Of a stretch of DNA of 64,000 nucleotides, positions 6,707-15,914 are shown in pieces; within the stretch, counting starts at the first letter, position 1; each line of letters starts with the position of its first letter. Source of the stretch: JABJPM01 sp964344655. Its GTDB lineage: Archaea; Nanobdellota; Nanobdellia; SCGC-AAA011-G17; PNOQ01. A program made the position numbers and the translations under genes. The notes under the pieces were generated by a model that was not told the origin of the DNA, did not search any database, and was given only the letters and a program-made list of their open reading frames with translations. The stretch is from contig CAYFOF010000003.1 of the NCBI GenBank assembly GCA_964344655.1, positions 1 to 64,000 on the forward strand, written 5' to 3'.

Positions 6707-9104
6707 TTTCTACCCCCTTTCTTTGGAAAAATACACCCATCTCATCATTAAAATCGGTGGGTTTTTTTGACACATATATTTTGTAACTTCCAGTTTTGGG
6801 ATAACTAGAAGTAAATCTAGACCTAACAAGATCTATTCCGTTTGAAAAATAATATCCTGATTCTTGATTCGAACTGAGATCTTTTCCATTTATTGATTTT
6901 CCTTCAACTATGAATTCTTTTGCATCTGCTATTCTTAAATTAAGTGTTTTGTCTTGATTTTCTTGGAGGTACACAGAATCATACAAAAAATATTCTGAAT
7001 CTTGAGTTCCAAACATTGTTGCAGTAATAAGATATTGTTGTTCTCCCTTGAAGGCACCCACCATTGATTCGTCCCTTCCAAGATAAGCATATTTTCTAGA
7101 AGATGCAAAATCAGAGTTATATACAATAAAGGAAAAAATGGGATTAACTATATAGTCTTGTCTATCTTCTATATTTATTGTAACTTTGCTTAATTTTGTA
7201 ATTGTGTAGGGTATTACATGGGGCTTTCCATTTTGTATAAGCTTTATTTTTCCAAAAAATATTCCAGACTTTCCAGTCGCATCTATGTTAAAATTTAATG
7301 TTTTTTCATTTTCTCCCCTTACGTATAATGTTGAAACTTCTGGAGTCATTATATTGTGTTGTGTAGTAATCCCCTCTTTTATATCAAAAAATTCATTTGC
7401 TGGCTCTACTATAACATCCAGTACAAGAGTTTCTAATCCAAGATTGGAAATAACTATATTATCATTTCCCGTTGGGTTTCCGGCTTCTACATTCACAGAT
7501 AATGAAGATTTGTCAGTAGAAAATTTTAAATCGTTTGTTCCTGATAAATTTAATTGACCAGATCCTTGGTAGAGTGTGTTTGGAGATCCTGTAGCGCCCG
7601 GAGCGCCAAAATCTAATTCTGTTGCAGAAAGAGTTATTGCAGTTTTGATTTGTTGAGGAGTCCAATCTGGATTAGCTTGTTTTATTAGAGCTGCTGCTCC
7701 TGCAACATGAGGAGTTGCCATACTAGTACCAGAAATTGCTATATGATCCCCATCTTTACATGAATTAGAAGATTGATAGGTTCCATGTTGAGATGCACAA
7801 ATTTCCACCCCTGGTGCAACTATGTCTGGTTTTGATATTGATTCTCCGATTACTATTGCTGGACCCTTTGAACTAAAAGCTGCAATTGGAAATTCTTCTC
7901 TACAATAAGGCAAATACTCTCCGGTCCAAGAGATTGATCCTCCTTGGTTATACGCTTTACATGAGGCACCCACCGTAATTGCAGTTCTTGCAATTCCAGG
8001 AGTTTTTATTTTTCCGTAATCCCATGAATTTCCTGCAGCAATTGCTGCAGTCACGCCTATTTCTGTTGCTGCGTCTATTGCTTCAGCCATTGAATCATAA
8101 TATCTTGTGCTTCCTCCCAAACTTAAACTTATTACGTCTAAATGATCTGAAAAATCATCATCCCCATTTGGATCCATTGAGGCTTCAATTCCTGCGATAA
8201 TGCTTGCTGCCGATCCGCCACCAGAAGAACTTAAAACTTTGTAAGCATAAATTGTTGCATCTGGAGCAACTCCCTTCAATCCTAATCCATAAGCATCTAT
8301 TCCTGCAGCAGTGGCAGCGCAATGAGTTCCGTGTCCATGATCATCAATTGGATCAGGATCTTCATTAATGAAATCGTACCCTCCTTCAACCTTGCAACCA
8401 CTTCCAAAACACCCTCCCAAATCTGAATGAGTGTAATCTACTCCAGTGTCTAATATTCCAATTGTGGTTCCTTGGCCAGTATAACCTTGATTCCAAAATG
8501 CATCTGAAGAAATAATTCCTGTTGATTGATCCAATGATGCAGTTACTCCAGTATTTGGCATTATCCTTTTAATATTTGGATTTTTTTCTAATTCATTTAA
8601 TTCTTCGTTTGTAAGTTTCTTTTCTATTACAATACCATTAATTGCTTTATAAAATTCTTTTTTAACGACGATATTTTCATTGATTTTTTTTAAATCATCT
8701 TTTAGTTTTTTTTGTTCTTCTTTTATTGTTATTTTTTGTGCTTCTTTTGTTGCTTTGTTGTGGAATTTATACAATGGTTCAGACTTTAGTTCTATTATAT
8801 GCCCTATAGAATATTCTATATCTATTGGTAATGAATTTATATCTGTGTTTTTGAATATTATGTCTCCCTTGTCCCCCATTGAGATTGTTATTAAATCTTC
8901 AATTCCCTCTAAACGGAAAGTGTAATCTCCGTAGTTGAAATCATATGATGCTAAAGTTAATTCTCCTGTTTCTCTATTTAATATTTCAAAATCGACAATT
9001 TTTGCATTGTCTTGAGTGATTGCTTTGGAAAATTGTGGTTCAAATTGTGTACAACCACTCAAAAACAGAACTGAAATTAGTATTAATATTACACCCCTTT
9101 TCAT
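6693..9104 (-). CDS. Subtilisin-like serine protease (S8), lipoprotein
   Basis: An 803-residue exported protease. The signal peptide ends with lipobox LFLSGC (Cys18), so the mature protein is probably lipid-anchored outside the cell. Residues ~146-190 resemble an I9-type inhibitory propeptide. The catalytic domain (~200-500) has all key residues: Asp219 (ILDTGVD), His258 (GHGTH), oxyanion Asn359 (AAGNS) and Ser461 (GTSMATP). About 300 residues of beta-sandwich-like sequence follow. The protein could process surface proteins or degrade external protein for peptide uptake. It is the first gene of a two-gene operon with the beta-helix lipoprotein. Confidence 0.93.
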   Translation of the reverse strand: MKRGVILILISVLFLSGCTQFEPQFSKAITQDNAKIVDFEILNRETGELTLASYDFNYGDYTFRLEGIEDLITISMGDKGDIIFKNTDINSLPIDIEYSIGHIIELKSEPLYKFHNKATKEAQKITIKEEQKKLKDDLKKINENIVVKKEFYKAINGIVIEKKLTNEELNELEKNPNIKRIMPNTGVTASLDQSTGIISSDAFWNQGYTGQGTTIGILDTGVDYTHSDLGGCFGSGCKVEGGYDFINEDPDPIDDHGHGTHCAATAAGIDAYGLGLKGVAPDATIYAYKVLSSSGGGSAASIIAGIEASMDPNGDDDFSDHLDVISLSLGGSTRYYDSMAEAIDAATEIGVTAAIAAGNSWDYGKIKTPGIARTAITVGASCKAYNQGGSISWTGEYLPYCREEFPIAAFSSKGPAIVIGESISKPDIVAPGVEICASQHGTYQSSNSCKDGDHIAISGTSMATPHVAGAAALIKQANPDWTPQQIKTAITLSATELDFGAPGATGSPNTLYQGSGQLNLSGTNDLKFSTDKSSLSVNVEAGNPTGNDNIVISNLGLETLVLDVIVEPANEFFDIKEGITTQHNIMTPEVSTLYVRGENEKTLNFNIDATGKSGIFFGKIKLIQNGKPHVIPYTITKLSKVTINIEDRQDYIVNPIFSFIVYNSDFASSRKYAYLGRDESMVGAFKGEQQYLITATMFGTQDSEYFLYDSVYLQENQDKTLNLRIADAKEFIVEGKSINGKDLSSNQESGYYFSNGIDLVRSRFTSSYPKTGSYKIYVSKKPTDFNDEMGVFFQRKGVESDPT

Positions 9105-9189
9105 GGTTTTATTGTGTTGTTTTGGTTTATAAATATTTCTGTAAATTTTGAAAGATAAATCTTTTAAACTTTAATTTTTAACTTTTTTT

Positions 9190-10362
9190 ATGTTAATTGG
9201 AATAGTGGGAAAACCAAATGTAGGAAAGTCAACTTTTTTTAAGAGTATGACTTTGGCTGAAGTAGAAATTGCTAATTATCCTTTTGCAACTATTAATCCA
9301 AATACTGGTGCGGGGCATGTGAAAATAAGAGATGTTGCTCGTGAATTTGATAAAGTTGCTAATCCTAGGGAGGGTTTTGTTTTAGATAAATATAGGTTTG
9401 TTCCGGTTGAATTGTTAGATGTTGCTGGTTTGGTTCCTGGAGCTTATGAAGGAAAGGGTTTGGGAAATAAATTTTTAGATGATTTAAATCAAGCTAATGC
9501 TTTAATTCATGTTATTGATATTAGTGGAAGTACAAATGAAAAAGGAGAACCAGTTGAACCATTGTCTTACGATCCTATTGAAGATATTAAATTTTTAGAG
9601 TATGAATTAGATATGTGGTTTTTAGGTATTTTGAAAAAAGGTTGGGAAAAACTTTCTAGAACCATAAAATATGAAGGAAAAGAAGTTGCAATTCCTTTGG
9701 CTAAACAATTATCTGGATTGAGAGTTACTGAGGATATGGTTAAAGATTGTATTAGAGATTTAGATAAAGATCCAACAACTTGGGGTGAAGACGTTTTAAT
9801 GAAATTAGCTAGTTCTTTGAGAAAGATGGCTAAACCAATGGTTATTGCTGCGAATAAACTTGATGTTGATGGAGGAAAAGAAAATTTAGAAAGAGTAAAA
9901 AAAGAATTTCCAGAATATAAAATAATTTCATGTAGTGCTGAATCTGAATTAGCATTGAAAGAAGCTGCAAAACATGATTTGATTTCTTACATTCCTGGGG
10001 AAAATGATTTTAATGTTAATGGAGACTTAAATGAAAAACAAAAAAAAGCTTTAGAATTTATTAAAAAAAATAGTTTACCAACCGGAGTTCAAGAAATATT
10101 GGATTATGTTGTGTTTGAAATATTAAATAGGATTGCTGTACATCCTGGCGGAGCAAATAAATTAGAGGATTCTGAAGGTAATGTTTTGCCAGATTGTTTT
10201 TTAATGAAAGAGGGTTCAACAGCTTTAGATTTTGCATTTAGGTTACACACAGATTTTGGAAAGAATTTTGTTCGTGCTATTGATGTTAAAACTAAGAAAG
10301 TTATTGGTAAAGATTATTTGTTGAAACATTTAGATATTATTGAATTAATCCTTGGCAAATAG
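9190..10362 (+). CDS. Redox-regulated/ribosome-associated GTPase, YchF (OBG) family
   Basis: This 390-aa protein starts directly with the P-loop GKPNVGKST (residues 7-15). Switch II is DVAGLVPGA and the base-recognition motif is NKLD. A C-terminal TGS domain (~300-390) contains FRLHTDFG. The archaeal branch of the YchF family is known to bind ribosomes and nucleotides, with a proposed role in translation or stress control. Length and domain order match family members. The gene is alone, with a short intergenic distance to the MFS gene on the same strand. Confidence 0.92.
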   Translation: MLIGIVGKPNVGKSTFFKSMTLAEVEIANYPFATINPNTGAGHVKIRDVAREFDKVANPREGFVLDKYRFVPVELLDVAGLVPGAYEGKGLGNKFLDDLNQANALIHVIDISGSTNEKGEPVEPLSYDPIEDIKFLEYELDMWFLGILKKGWEKLSRTIKYEGKEVAIPLAKQLSGLRVTEDMVKDCIRDLDKDPTTWGEDVLMKLASSLRKMAKPMVIAANKLDVDGGKENLERVKKEFPEYKIISCSAESELALKEAAKHDLISYIPGENDFNVNGDLNEKQKKALEFIKKNSLPTGVQEILDYVVFEILNRIAVHPGGANKLEDSEGNVLPDCFLMKEGSTALDFAFRLHTDFGKNFVRAIDVKTKKVIGKDYLLKHLDIIELILGK

Positions 10363-10392
10363 TTTTATAAAAGAAATAGTTTATTTTATGAT

Positions 10393-11601
10393 ATGTATAA
10401 AAAAGAGGAATTAAAACACCTTTGGAAATTTTACGTTATTAATTTTACTGAGCATCTATTTGGTTTGGGAGTACTTATTTGGATAGTATATTTTGTAAGT
10501 AAAGGTTTTTCGTTTACAGAAGTGAGTTTAGCCTTAGCAATTTTTTCTGGGACATTATTTTTATTGGAAGTTCCCACTGGGGCGATTGCAGATATTTTTG
10601 GTAGGAAAAGAAGTGTATTTTTATCATTCTTTTTAGTTGCATTATCCTCTTTACTAGTGCCATTTGTATCTGGATTTCTACAATTATGCGCTTTATGTTT
10701 TCTTTGGGGAGGAGCATTAACATTAGCATCGGGAGCAGATGAGGCATTAGTAATAGATTATTTGCACAGAAAAAAAAGGAAGGACTTAATTGATGATTAC
10801 TATGCAAAATCTGCTAGTATAAACCAGGTGGGTTTATTTTTTTCTGGTCTGTTATTAACGGGGCTTTTATTTATTTTAAATGATTCAATTAATTTTTCGG
10901 CCTATGATAAGATTTGGTTCATACAGGCAGGAGGTATGTTTCTTGTTGGATTAATAGCATTAACTATTGATGAAAAAATAAAAAAACCCAAGAAGCAAAA
11001 TATTACATTTTTAAATACTTTGCATTTTTCAAAATCTGGATTTTCTTATGTAAAAAATCACAAAAAACTTTTGAAGATATTTATAGGATTCTCCTTTTTT
11101 AGTTTTGCTGGGTCTCTTTGGTATTTTGCATATCAACCATTTTTATTGAATTCTGGATTTGAAATGAAAGATTTTGGATGGATAGAAAGTTTAACAAGTA
11201 TTTTTGGGGTATTTCTTCCTCTCTTTGCTATTAAGTTAGGAAAAAAATTCAAAGATAAGTATAAATTAATCTACTTTATATCCTTATTTAAGTTTATATT
11301 TATGTTTACAGTTTTATTATTTTTTGGCCCATTATTTGCACTAACATTTTATCTTATAATGGGAGGATTTGGTTTTTTTATATTTCCTATCTTAAATCCT
11401 ATCATTCAAAAAAATATTCCATCTGAAAAGAGGGCTACAATTGGATCTATAAGGAATATGTTTTTTTCAATTGGAGAAATAGTGCCCCTATTATTTGCGG
11501 GGTTATTAGTAGATTTAATAGGTACAAAATTCACAATAATTGTTTCTGCATTGTTTATTATTCCTTTGATCTGGATATTTTATAGTTTAAGAAAAAGTTA
11601 A
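10393..11601 (+). CDS. Major facilitator superfamily (MFS) transporter
   Basis: A 402-aa protein with twelve hydrophobic segments. The signature loop between helices 2 and 3 (GAIADIFGRKRS, residues ~59-70) is clear, and a weaker copy follows helix 8. The substrate cannot be read from sequence. A TATA box (AGTTTTATAAAAG, ~10361-10373) precedes the ATG by ~25 nt. The 3' end overlaps the convergent lipoprotein gene by 4 bp. Confidence 0.88.
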   Translation: MYKKEELKHLWKFYVINFTEHLFGLGVLIWIVYFVSKGFSFTEVSLALAIFSGTLFLLEVPTGAIADIFGRKRSVFLSFFLVALSSLLVPFVSGFLQLCALCFLWGGALTLASGADEALVIDYLHRKKRKDLIDDYYAKSASINQVGLFFSGLLLTGLLFILNDSINFSAYDKIWFIQAGGMFLVGLIALTIDEKIKKPKKQNITFLNTLHFSKSGFSYVKNHKKLLKIFIGFSFFSFAGSLWYFAYQPFLLNSGFEMKDFGWIESLTSIFGVFLPLFAIKLGKKFKDKYKLIYFISLFKFIFMFTVLLFFGPLFALTFYLIMGGFGFFIFPILNPIIQKNIPSEKRATIGSIRNMFFSIGEIVPLLFAGLLVDLIGTKFTIIVSALFIIPLIWIFYSLRKS

Positions 11602-12455
11602 TCCTTGGCAAATAGTTCTAGTGATTTTTTAACTGCGTTTAGCCTTGCTTGGAATATGTTATCACTATCTTTATAATTATGATCTAAAATGTGGTAAACA
11701 AAGGCTTCTGCAAATTGTTCATCGGCTTTTGCTATAGCATATTCTGCATCTATATCAAATCCTGGAGGGATTGAACTATAGAGGGATAAGTATGATGGAT
11801 GGCCGGGAATTTTTTCTCCGTTATATGCTGCTGCATTATCTAGAAATTGAAATTGTAGCGTTAAATCTATTTGATTTTCTAACCCAATCATATCAAAATA
11901 AACATGTCCCATATTGTGGAGTACTTGTGCAACCATTGGTTTATCATATGGGACTGAAAATCTTTCATCTATTGGTTTAGGTAATGCACCAAAAAGAACA
12001 GGGATTGAGTTATTAAATGGGAAGTCCTTTTGATGTTCTTCAAAATTTTTCATAACAATTAGATAATGACCATAAGGATTCCAGTAGGGAACATTTACTT
12101 CAAAGAGATTTTCTGTGTTTGATCTTGGAACTCCGGGCATAGATTCACAAAATAGACTATCTGCTTCTGCAGATAGTTTGTCTATGTGTTTTTTTTCTAT
12201 GAAAAATATGTCAGGTAAAAAATATTTTTCTTGAACGTTTATTTGGGCTACTGCTATAGCAGAAACTCCAAAAACAGAGAAACCATCTGTTGATAAATTT
12301 AGTTTTTGAGCTAGTGATTGTCCTTCTCTTAAATCTTCTTGTGTAATGTCTACTGTTTTTCTTGGTAAGTCTTGTTCTAACCTTCTTTCTAAACATCCGG
12401 ACGAAGTTAAACTAATTGAAATTGCTGCTATTGCGGGAAGAATCAAATTTCTCAT
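11598..12455 (-). CDS. Lipoprotein with degenerate zincin-like motif, unknown function
   Basis: I place the start at ATG 12455 (285 aa), because it begins a good signal peptide with lipobox SLTSSGC and a TATA box (TTTTATAAC, 12478-12486) lies ~26 nt upstream; the reading frame is open further upstream but would lack that signal. The mature part contains AQVLHNMGHVYFD, which looks like an HEMGH zinc site whose catalytic Glu is Asn. It may be an inactive metallopeptidase that binds zinc or protein. No family is recognised. Confidence 0.6.
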   Translation of the reverse strand: MRNLILPAIAAISISLTSSGCLERRLEQDLPRKTVDITQEDLREGQSLAQKLNLSTDGFSVFGVSAIAVAQINVQEKYFLPDIFFIEKKHIDKLSAEADSLFCESMPGVPRSNTENLFEVNVPYWNPYGHYLIVMKNFEEHQKDFPFNNSIPVLFGALPKPIDERFSVPYDKPMVAQVLHNMGHVYFDMIGLENQIDLTLQFQFLDNAAAYNGEKIPGHPSYLSLYSSIPPGFDIDAEYAIAKADEQFAEAFVYHILDHNYKDSDNIFQARLNAVKKSLELFAKD

Positions 12456-12556
12456 AAAAAAGGAAGTTGAAGTTATGTTATAAAATGTTTGATTGTGGTT
12501 GTCAGCTTGCCAAACGTGCAGAGATTGTTTATATATTAAGTAAATAATAAAATCAT

Positions 12557-13267
12557 ATGGATAAAATAAGTGAAGAATTGGCGGAACTGATCGGGATACA
12601 TATTGGTGATGGATGTTTGAGTAATAATGGAAGATATAAGGAGGTCGCATTGGCGGGAGACCTTTTAGAAGAAAAGTCATATTATGATGATTACGTAGTT
12701 CCTCTTTTTAATAAAATAATCGCAAAAAATATTTTAAATAAAGAAGTAAAGGCCAAGGCATACCCATCAACAGGAGTTTATGGATTTTTTATTTTTAATG
12801 GAGCTCTTTTTGATCATTATGAATCATTGGGGATCACAGTGGGATCGAAAATACGAACTAAAATCCCAGAAATCTTTTTGTCAAAAAAATTAATTAAGCA
12901 TGTCATAAGAGGAATTTTTGATACAGACGGAAATTTGTATTTTGACAAAAATAGAACTGCTAAAAATCCTATTAATAAAGTTCCAATAATTAAGTTATCT
13001 AGTACATCTAATATTCTTATAGAACAAGTTTTTAATGAATTAGTTAAATTAGGATATCACCCAAGAAAGAAAAAACCGTATAAGGGAAAAAGAGATAAAA
13101 ATCAAAACCATATACTTCTCATTTATAGAAAAAAAGATGTAAAAAGATATATAGAAGAAGACATAGGATTCAATAATTTAAAACATCAAGTAAAGTGGGA
13201 CTTTTTCAAAAAATATGGATACTATGTCCCTCGCATGACTACAAAAGACAGACAAAAACTTTTATAA
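12557..13267 (+). CDS. Free-standing LAGLIDADG homing endonuclease-like protein
   Basis: The 236-aa protein has two LAGLIDADG-type helices: LAELIGIHIGDGCL (residues ~7-20) and LIKHVIRGIFDTDGNLYF (~113-130). Both end in the acidic residue (Asp) that coordinates the catalytic metal, so it could be an active monomeric enzyme or a maturase/WhiA-like DNA binder. It is not inside an intron or intein here. It lies just upstream of tRNA-Leu (27-nt gap), in a region where other tRNA genes hold introns. Its own TATA box (GTTTATATATTAAG) is at ~12528-12541. Confidence 0.82.
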   Translation: MDKISEELAELIGIHIGDGCLSNNGRYKEVALAGDLLEEKSYYDDYVVPLFNKIIAKNILNKEVKAKAYPSTGVYGFFIFNGALFDHYESLGITVGSKIRTKIPEIFLSKKLIKHVIRGIFDTDGNLYFDKNRTAKNPINKVPIIKLSSTSNILIEQVFNELVKLGYHPRKKKPYKGKRDKNQNHILLIYRKKDVKRYIEEDIGFNNLKHQVKWDFFKKYGYYVPRMTTKDRQKLL

Positions 13268-13293
13268 ACACTCGCAGTTCCATTTTTGTATAC

Positions 13294-13379
13294 GCGGGTG
13301 TGCCAGAGTTCGGTCAAATGGGGTGGACTTAAGATCCATCGGCTTAGTGCCTGCGCAGGTTCAAATCCTGTCACCCGCA
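13294..13379 (+). tRNA. tRNA-Leu (TAA)
   Basis: Acceptor GCGGGTG/CACCCGC pairs and is followed by discriminator A. The anticodon arm GTGGA-CTTAAGA-TCCAT exposes TAA. The long variable arm (GGC-TTAGT-GCC) marks a class II tRNA, and the T arm is CAGG-TTCAAAT-CCTG. No intron. Its last nine bases are also the end of the convergent DedA coding region. Confidence 0.95.
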
Positions 13380-13964
13380 TTCATTTTTACTTTTTTTAGC
13401 TACGATAAATACTAATATTGTTAGAATAATCATGCCCCATATAATATAGTCGTTTAACCAAATAAAACTTATTCCTAAAAAGTATCCTAGAAATTGCCAT
13501 AAAATTGACCAAATGATTATCCCAATAGTTGAATAAAAAAAGAAAATCCAAAATGGCATTTTAATCATTCCTGCGGGAATTGAAACAATCGATCTAACAA
13601 TCGGTATGCATCTAAAAATTCCCACCCAATGTGCACCATCGATTCTAAATTTTTTTGCCATATCATCTAATGATTTTTTATCTATAAATCTCCTGGCTAA
13701 ATTTATCCTCAGTATCCAATCATAACCAAATAATCTTCCTAAGATATATAAAATAATTGCACCAAATAAATTTCCAAATGTTGCTGAAGCAATTGTGTGA
13801 ATTAGATTGTAATCCGAAGCGTAAGCATAAATCCCAGCCATAAAAAGAATTGCTTCGCTTGGTATGATTCCAATTGAGCCATTAATTGCCATCAATATAA
13901 ATAATACAAAAATTCCCATGTTATTGATTAATTGATCGAACATGTTTACGACAATGTCATTCAA
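13371..13964 (-). CDS. DedA-family membrane protein (SNARE-associated/VTT domain)
   Basis: A 197-aa protein with 5-6 hydrophobic segments and the DedA signature: GIFRCIPIVRSIVSIPAG followed by MPFWIFFFYSTIG and W. DedA proteins act as lipid-phosphate flippases/scramblases or proton-linked transporters, with conserved acidic (PSEAI) and Arg residues, both present. Its stop codon and the two codons before it (Cys-Gly-stop) lie inside the acceptor end of tRNA-Leu on the other strand, so one DNA stretch serves both. Confidence 0.9.
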   Translation of the reverse strand: MNDIVVNMFDQLINNMGIFVLFILMAINGSIGIIPSEAILFMAGIYAYASDYNLIHTIASATFGNLFGAIILYILGRLFGYDWILRINLARRFIDKKSLDDMAKKFRIDGAHWVGIFRCIPIVRSIVSIPAGMIKMPFWIFFFYSTIGIIIWSILWQFLGYFLGISFIWLNDYIIWGMIILTILVFIVAKKSKNECG

Positions 13965-14014
13965 TTTATAAAATTAGTTAATTTTAAAAATAATTATTTA
14001 ATATTTGATTTAAT

Positions 14015-14088
14015 GCCCATGTAGCATAGTTGGTTAATGCACTGCATTGGTAATGCAGAGATCCGGAGTTCAAGTCTCCGCGTGGGCT
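14015..14088 (+). tRNA. tRNA-Thr (GGT)
   Basis: Acceptor GCCCATG/CGTGGGC pairs (one G-T pair), discriminator T. The anticodon arm CTGCA-TTGGTAA-TGCAG exposes GGT. The T arm CGGAG-TTCAAGT-CTCCG is perfect. No intron. Confidence 0.94.
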
Positions 14089-14152
14089 TCCAATTATATA
14101 TTTAAATTTGTAAATTAGATAGTTTTTTATATATTTTTGGTAAACCTTTATT

Positions 14153-15265
14153 ATGAAATCTGCAATTGCATTGGTTTTATTCCTTTTAATTATTCCTTCC
14201 GTATCTGCAGATAAATGTCAAGACTATGTTGGAGATATACATTTAGAAGTCGAATCTTTTGAGGGATGGACATCAACAAATTCTTATTCTTTAAATTTTA
14301 AAGAATTTACAACATTAAGAATAACTGAGATTTCTATAATAAATGTAGGAGATTGTGATATACCTCCCTCTAGATTAATATTAAAAATAACTAATCCTTG
14401 GGGTGAAAATAATTTTGCCTTTACAAGATATGAAGGAATAGATACTCCTCAAATCCTAAAAGGAGAAACAATAAAAAGCTCGCTATTGGGTTCCTACTAT
14501 AACTATAATGGATTTCTTAAAAATAAATCTATAATAGGAAAATCTTTAGACTATGAAGGGATTTGGAATATGGAATATAATTGGCAAACAAAAAATGGAG
14601 AATTTATTAGCAATTCTCTCACTTTAAATAACTATTTTTTTAATGGGAGATCTCGTAATTTTAAAGTTGTTTCTGCATTAGATTTTATTTCCTTGGAAAA
14701 TAGTGAAAAAATTGGCAAAATATCCATTATTGCTTTATTCCTTGTTACTTTTCTCTCGATAATAATTTCAACGCTTGCGCTCCGATTTTTTACAAATAAA
14801 CAAATCAAAAAAATGGATGAACATTATAAAAAAACAATAGAAAAAGAAGAGCAAAGAGAAGAAGAAAAACAATTTGATTTATTAAATATTATACTTCTTG
14901 AGTTGAAATTTTTAGAAGATAATTTAAAATCATATAAGAATAGTTTTTCTAAAAAAAATCATTATCCTATGTGGGATTTATGGAATATTGATGTTGCAAC
15001 ATATATTAAAACACTAAGTCATAAAATAAGTAAAAAAGATACCATCAAGTTAAAAGAAAAACTTATGAAAATTAAAGATAAAATTTCGATTATAAATAAT
15101 ATGGAAGTACAATCCAAAAAAGATACAGAAGAAAGAGGAAATGAAGAGTTAATTCGAATTAGGATAGAAGCGATGAGAAATAAAATAGTAATAACAATTG
15201 ATGAGTTACTTTCCATTTTGAAAATATCAAAGCAAATTATTAAAAAAAATTGGAGTATTGAGTAA
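14153..15265 (+). CDS. Exported single-pass membrane protein with cytoplasmic coiled coil
   Basis: This 370-aa protein starts with a clear signal peptide (cleavage likely after SVSA, residue ~19). About 160 residues of beta-rich outer domain follow; these look like an Ig-like or CARDB fold but no family is recognised. A membrane helix lies at ~190-213 (IIALFLVTFLSIIISTLAL), followed by a charged, Lys/Glu-rich helical region predicted inside the cell. It could be a sensor or scaffold. A TATA-like box (TTTTTTATATAT) lies ~25-30 nt before the ATG. Confidence 0.6.
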   Translation: MKSAIALVLFLLIIPSVSADKCQDYVGDIHLEVESFEGWTSTNSYSLNFKEFTTLRITEISIINVGDCDIPPSRLILKITNPWGENNFAFTRYEGIDTPQILKGETIKSSLLGSYYNYNGFLKNKSIIGKSLDYEGIWNMEYNWQTKNGEFISNSLTLNNYFFNGRSRNFKVVSALDFISLENSEKIGKISIIALFLVTFLSIIISTLALRFFTNKQIKKMDEHYKKTIEKEEQREEEKQFDLLNIILLELKFLEDNLKSYKNSFSKKNHYPMWDLWNIDVATYIKTLSHKISKKDTIKLKEKLMKIKDKISIINNMEVQSKKDTEERGNEELIRIRIEAMRNKIVITIDELLSILKISKQIIKKNWSIE

Positions 15266-15358
15266 AGTAGTATGTTTAATAATTTGTTGCTACAATAAAA
15301 TATTATCTTCCTAAAACTTTTCGTAAGATTTTTATATTGTTTTATTCATGCTAATTCG

Positions 15359-15814
15359 ATGTCTTCAAGAGTTATTGTTCCGTGGGCAAGAGCAGATTTG
15401 GTGAAAAAACCAGAGCTTGTATCCGCGTTTGTAAAAGGAGGTATTTCTATAGATTATATTAGTGATGCAAGAGACGCTGTTGAAACTTTAACTAAAGAAG
15501 AATATCCAATAATTATGGTTGATATGGTTCAGACTAGTTTACATGATATTGGGATGGAAGAAGATCTTCCTAGGTTATTTTGTGGAGCACATAATGAATC
15601 TTGGAAAGTTGGTTGTTATGTTTTAGAAAAAATTTTATCAAAAAAATCTAAAAATAAGGATAGTTTAGTTATAGTTACGGGCAAACACGATTTAGATTCT
15701 GAAGTTAATTTATTGGGAGTTAGAAAATATATTGAAGAAGTGGGAGCACATAGTTATTACCATATGCAAGAAGGGGTTTCTGGTTTAGTTGAATTAGTGA
15801 AAAGATTGGTTTAA
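15359..15814 (+). CDS. Hypothetical protein, possible receiver-like alpha/beta fold
   Basis: A 151-aa soluble protein. The alternation of strands and helices, the strand ending in an Asp (IIMVDMV, residues ~49-55) and the late Lys (VIVTGKHD) recall a CheY-like receiver domain without a kinase or output partner nearby. The similarity is weak and based on pattern only. It lies alone, with a TATA-like box (TTTTTATATTG) about 30 nt upstream. Confidence 0.5.
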   Translation: MSSRVIVPWARADLVKKPELVSAFVKGGISIDYISDARDAVETLTKEEYPIIMVDMVQTSLHDIGMEEDLPRLFCGAHNESWKVGCYVLEKILSKKSKNKDSLVIVTGKHDLDSEVNLLGVRKYIEEVGAHSYYHMQEGVSGLVELVKRLV

Positions 15815-15914
15815 ATTTTCCATAATATCCTTTATTTCCTTACTATTTTCAAGTAATAACAAAACAAAAGATTTATAAACCATATCATTGTTCCAAAGAT
15901 AGGATAGTTATAAA

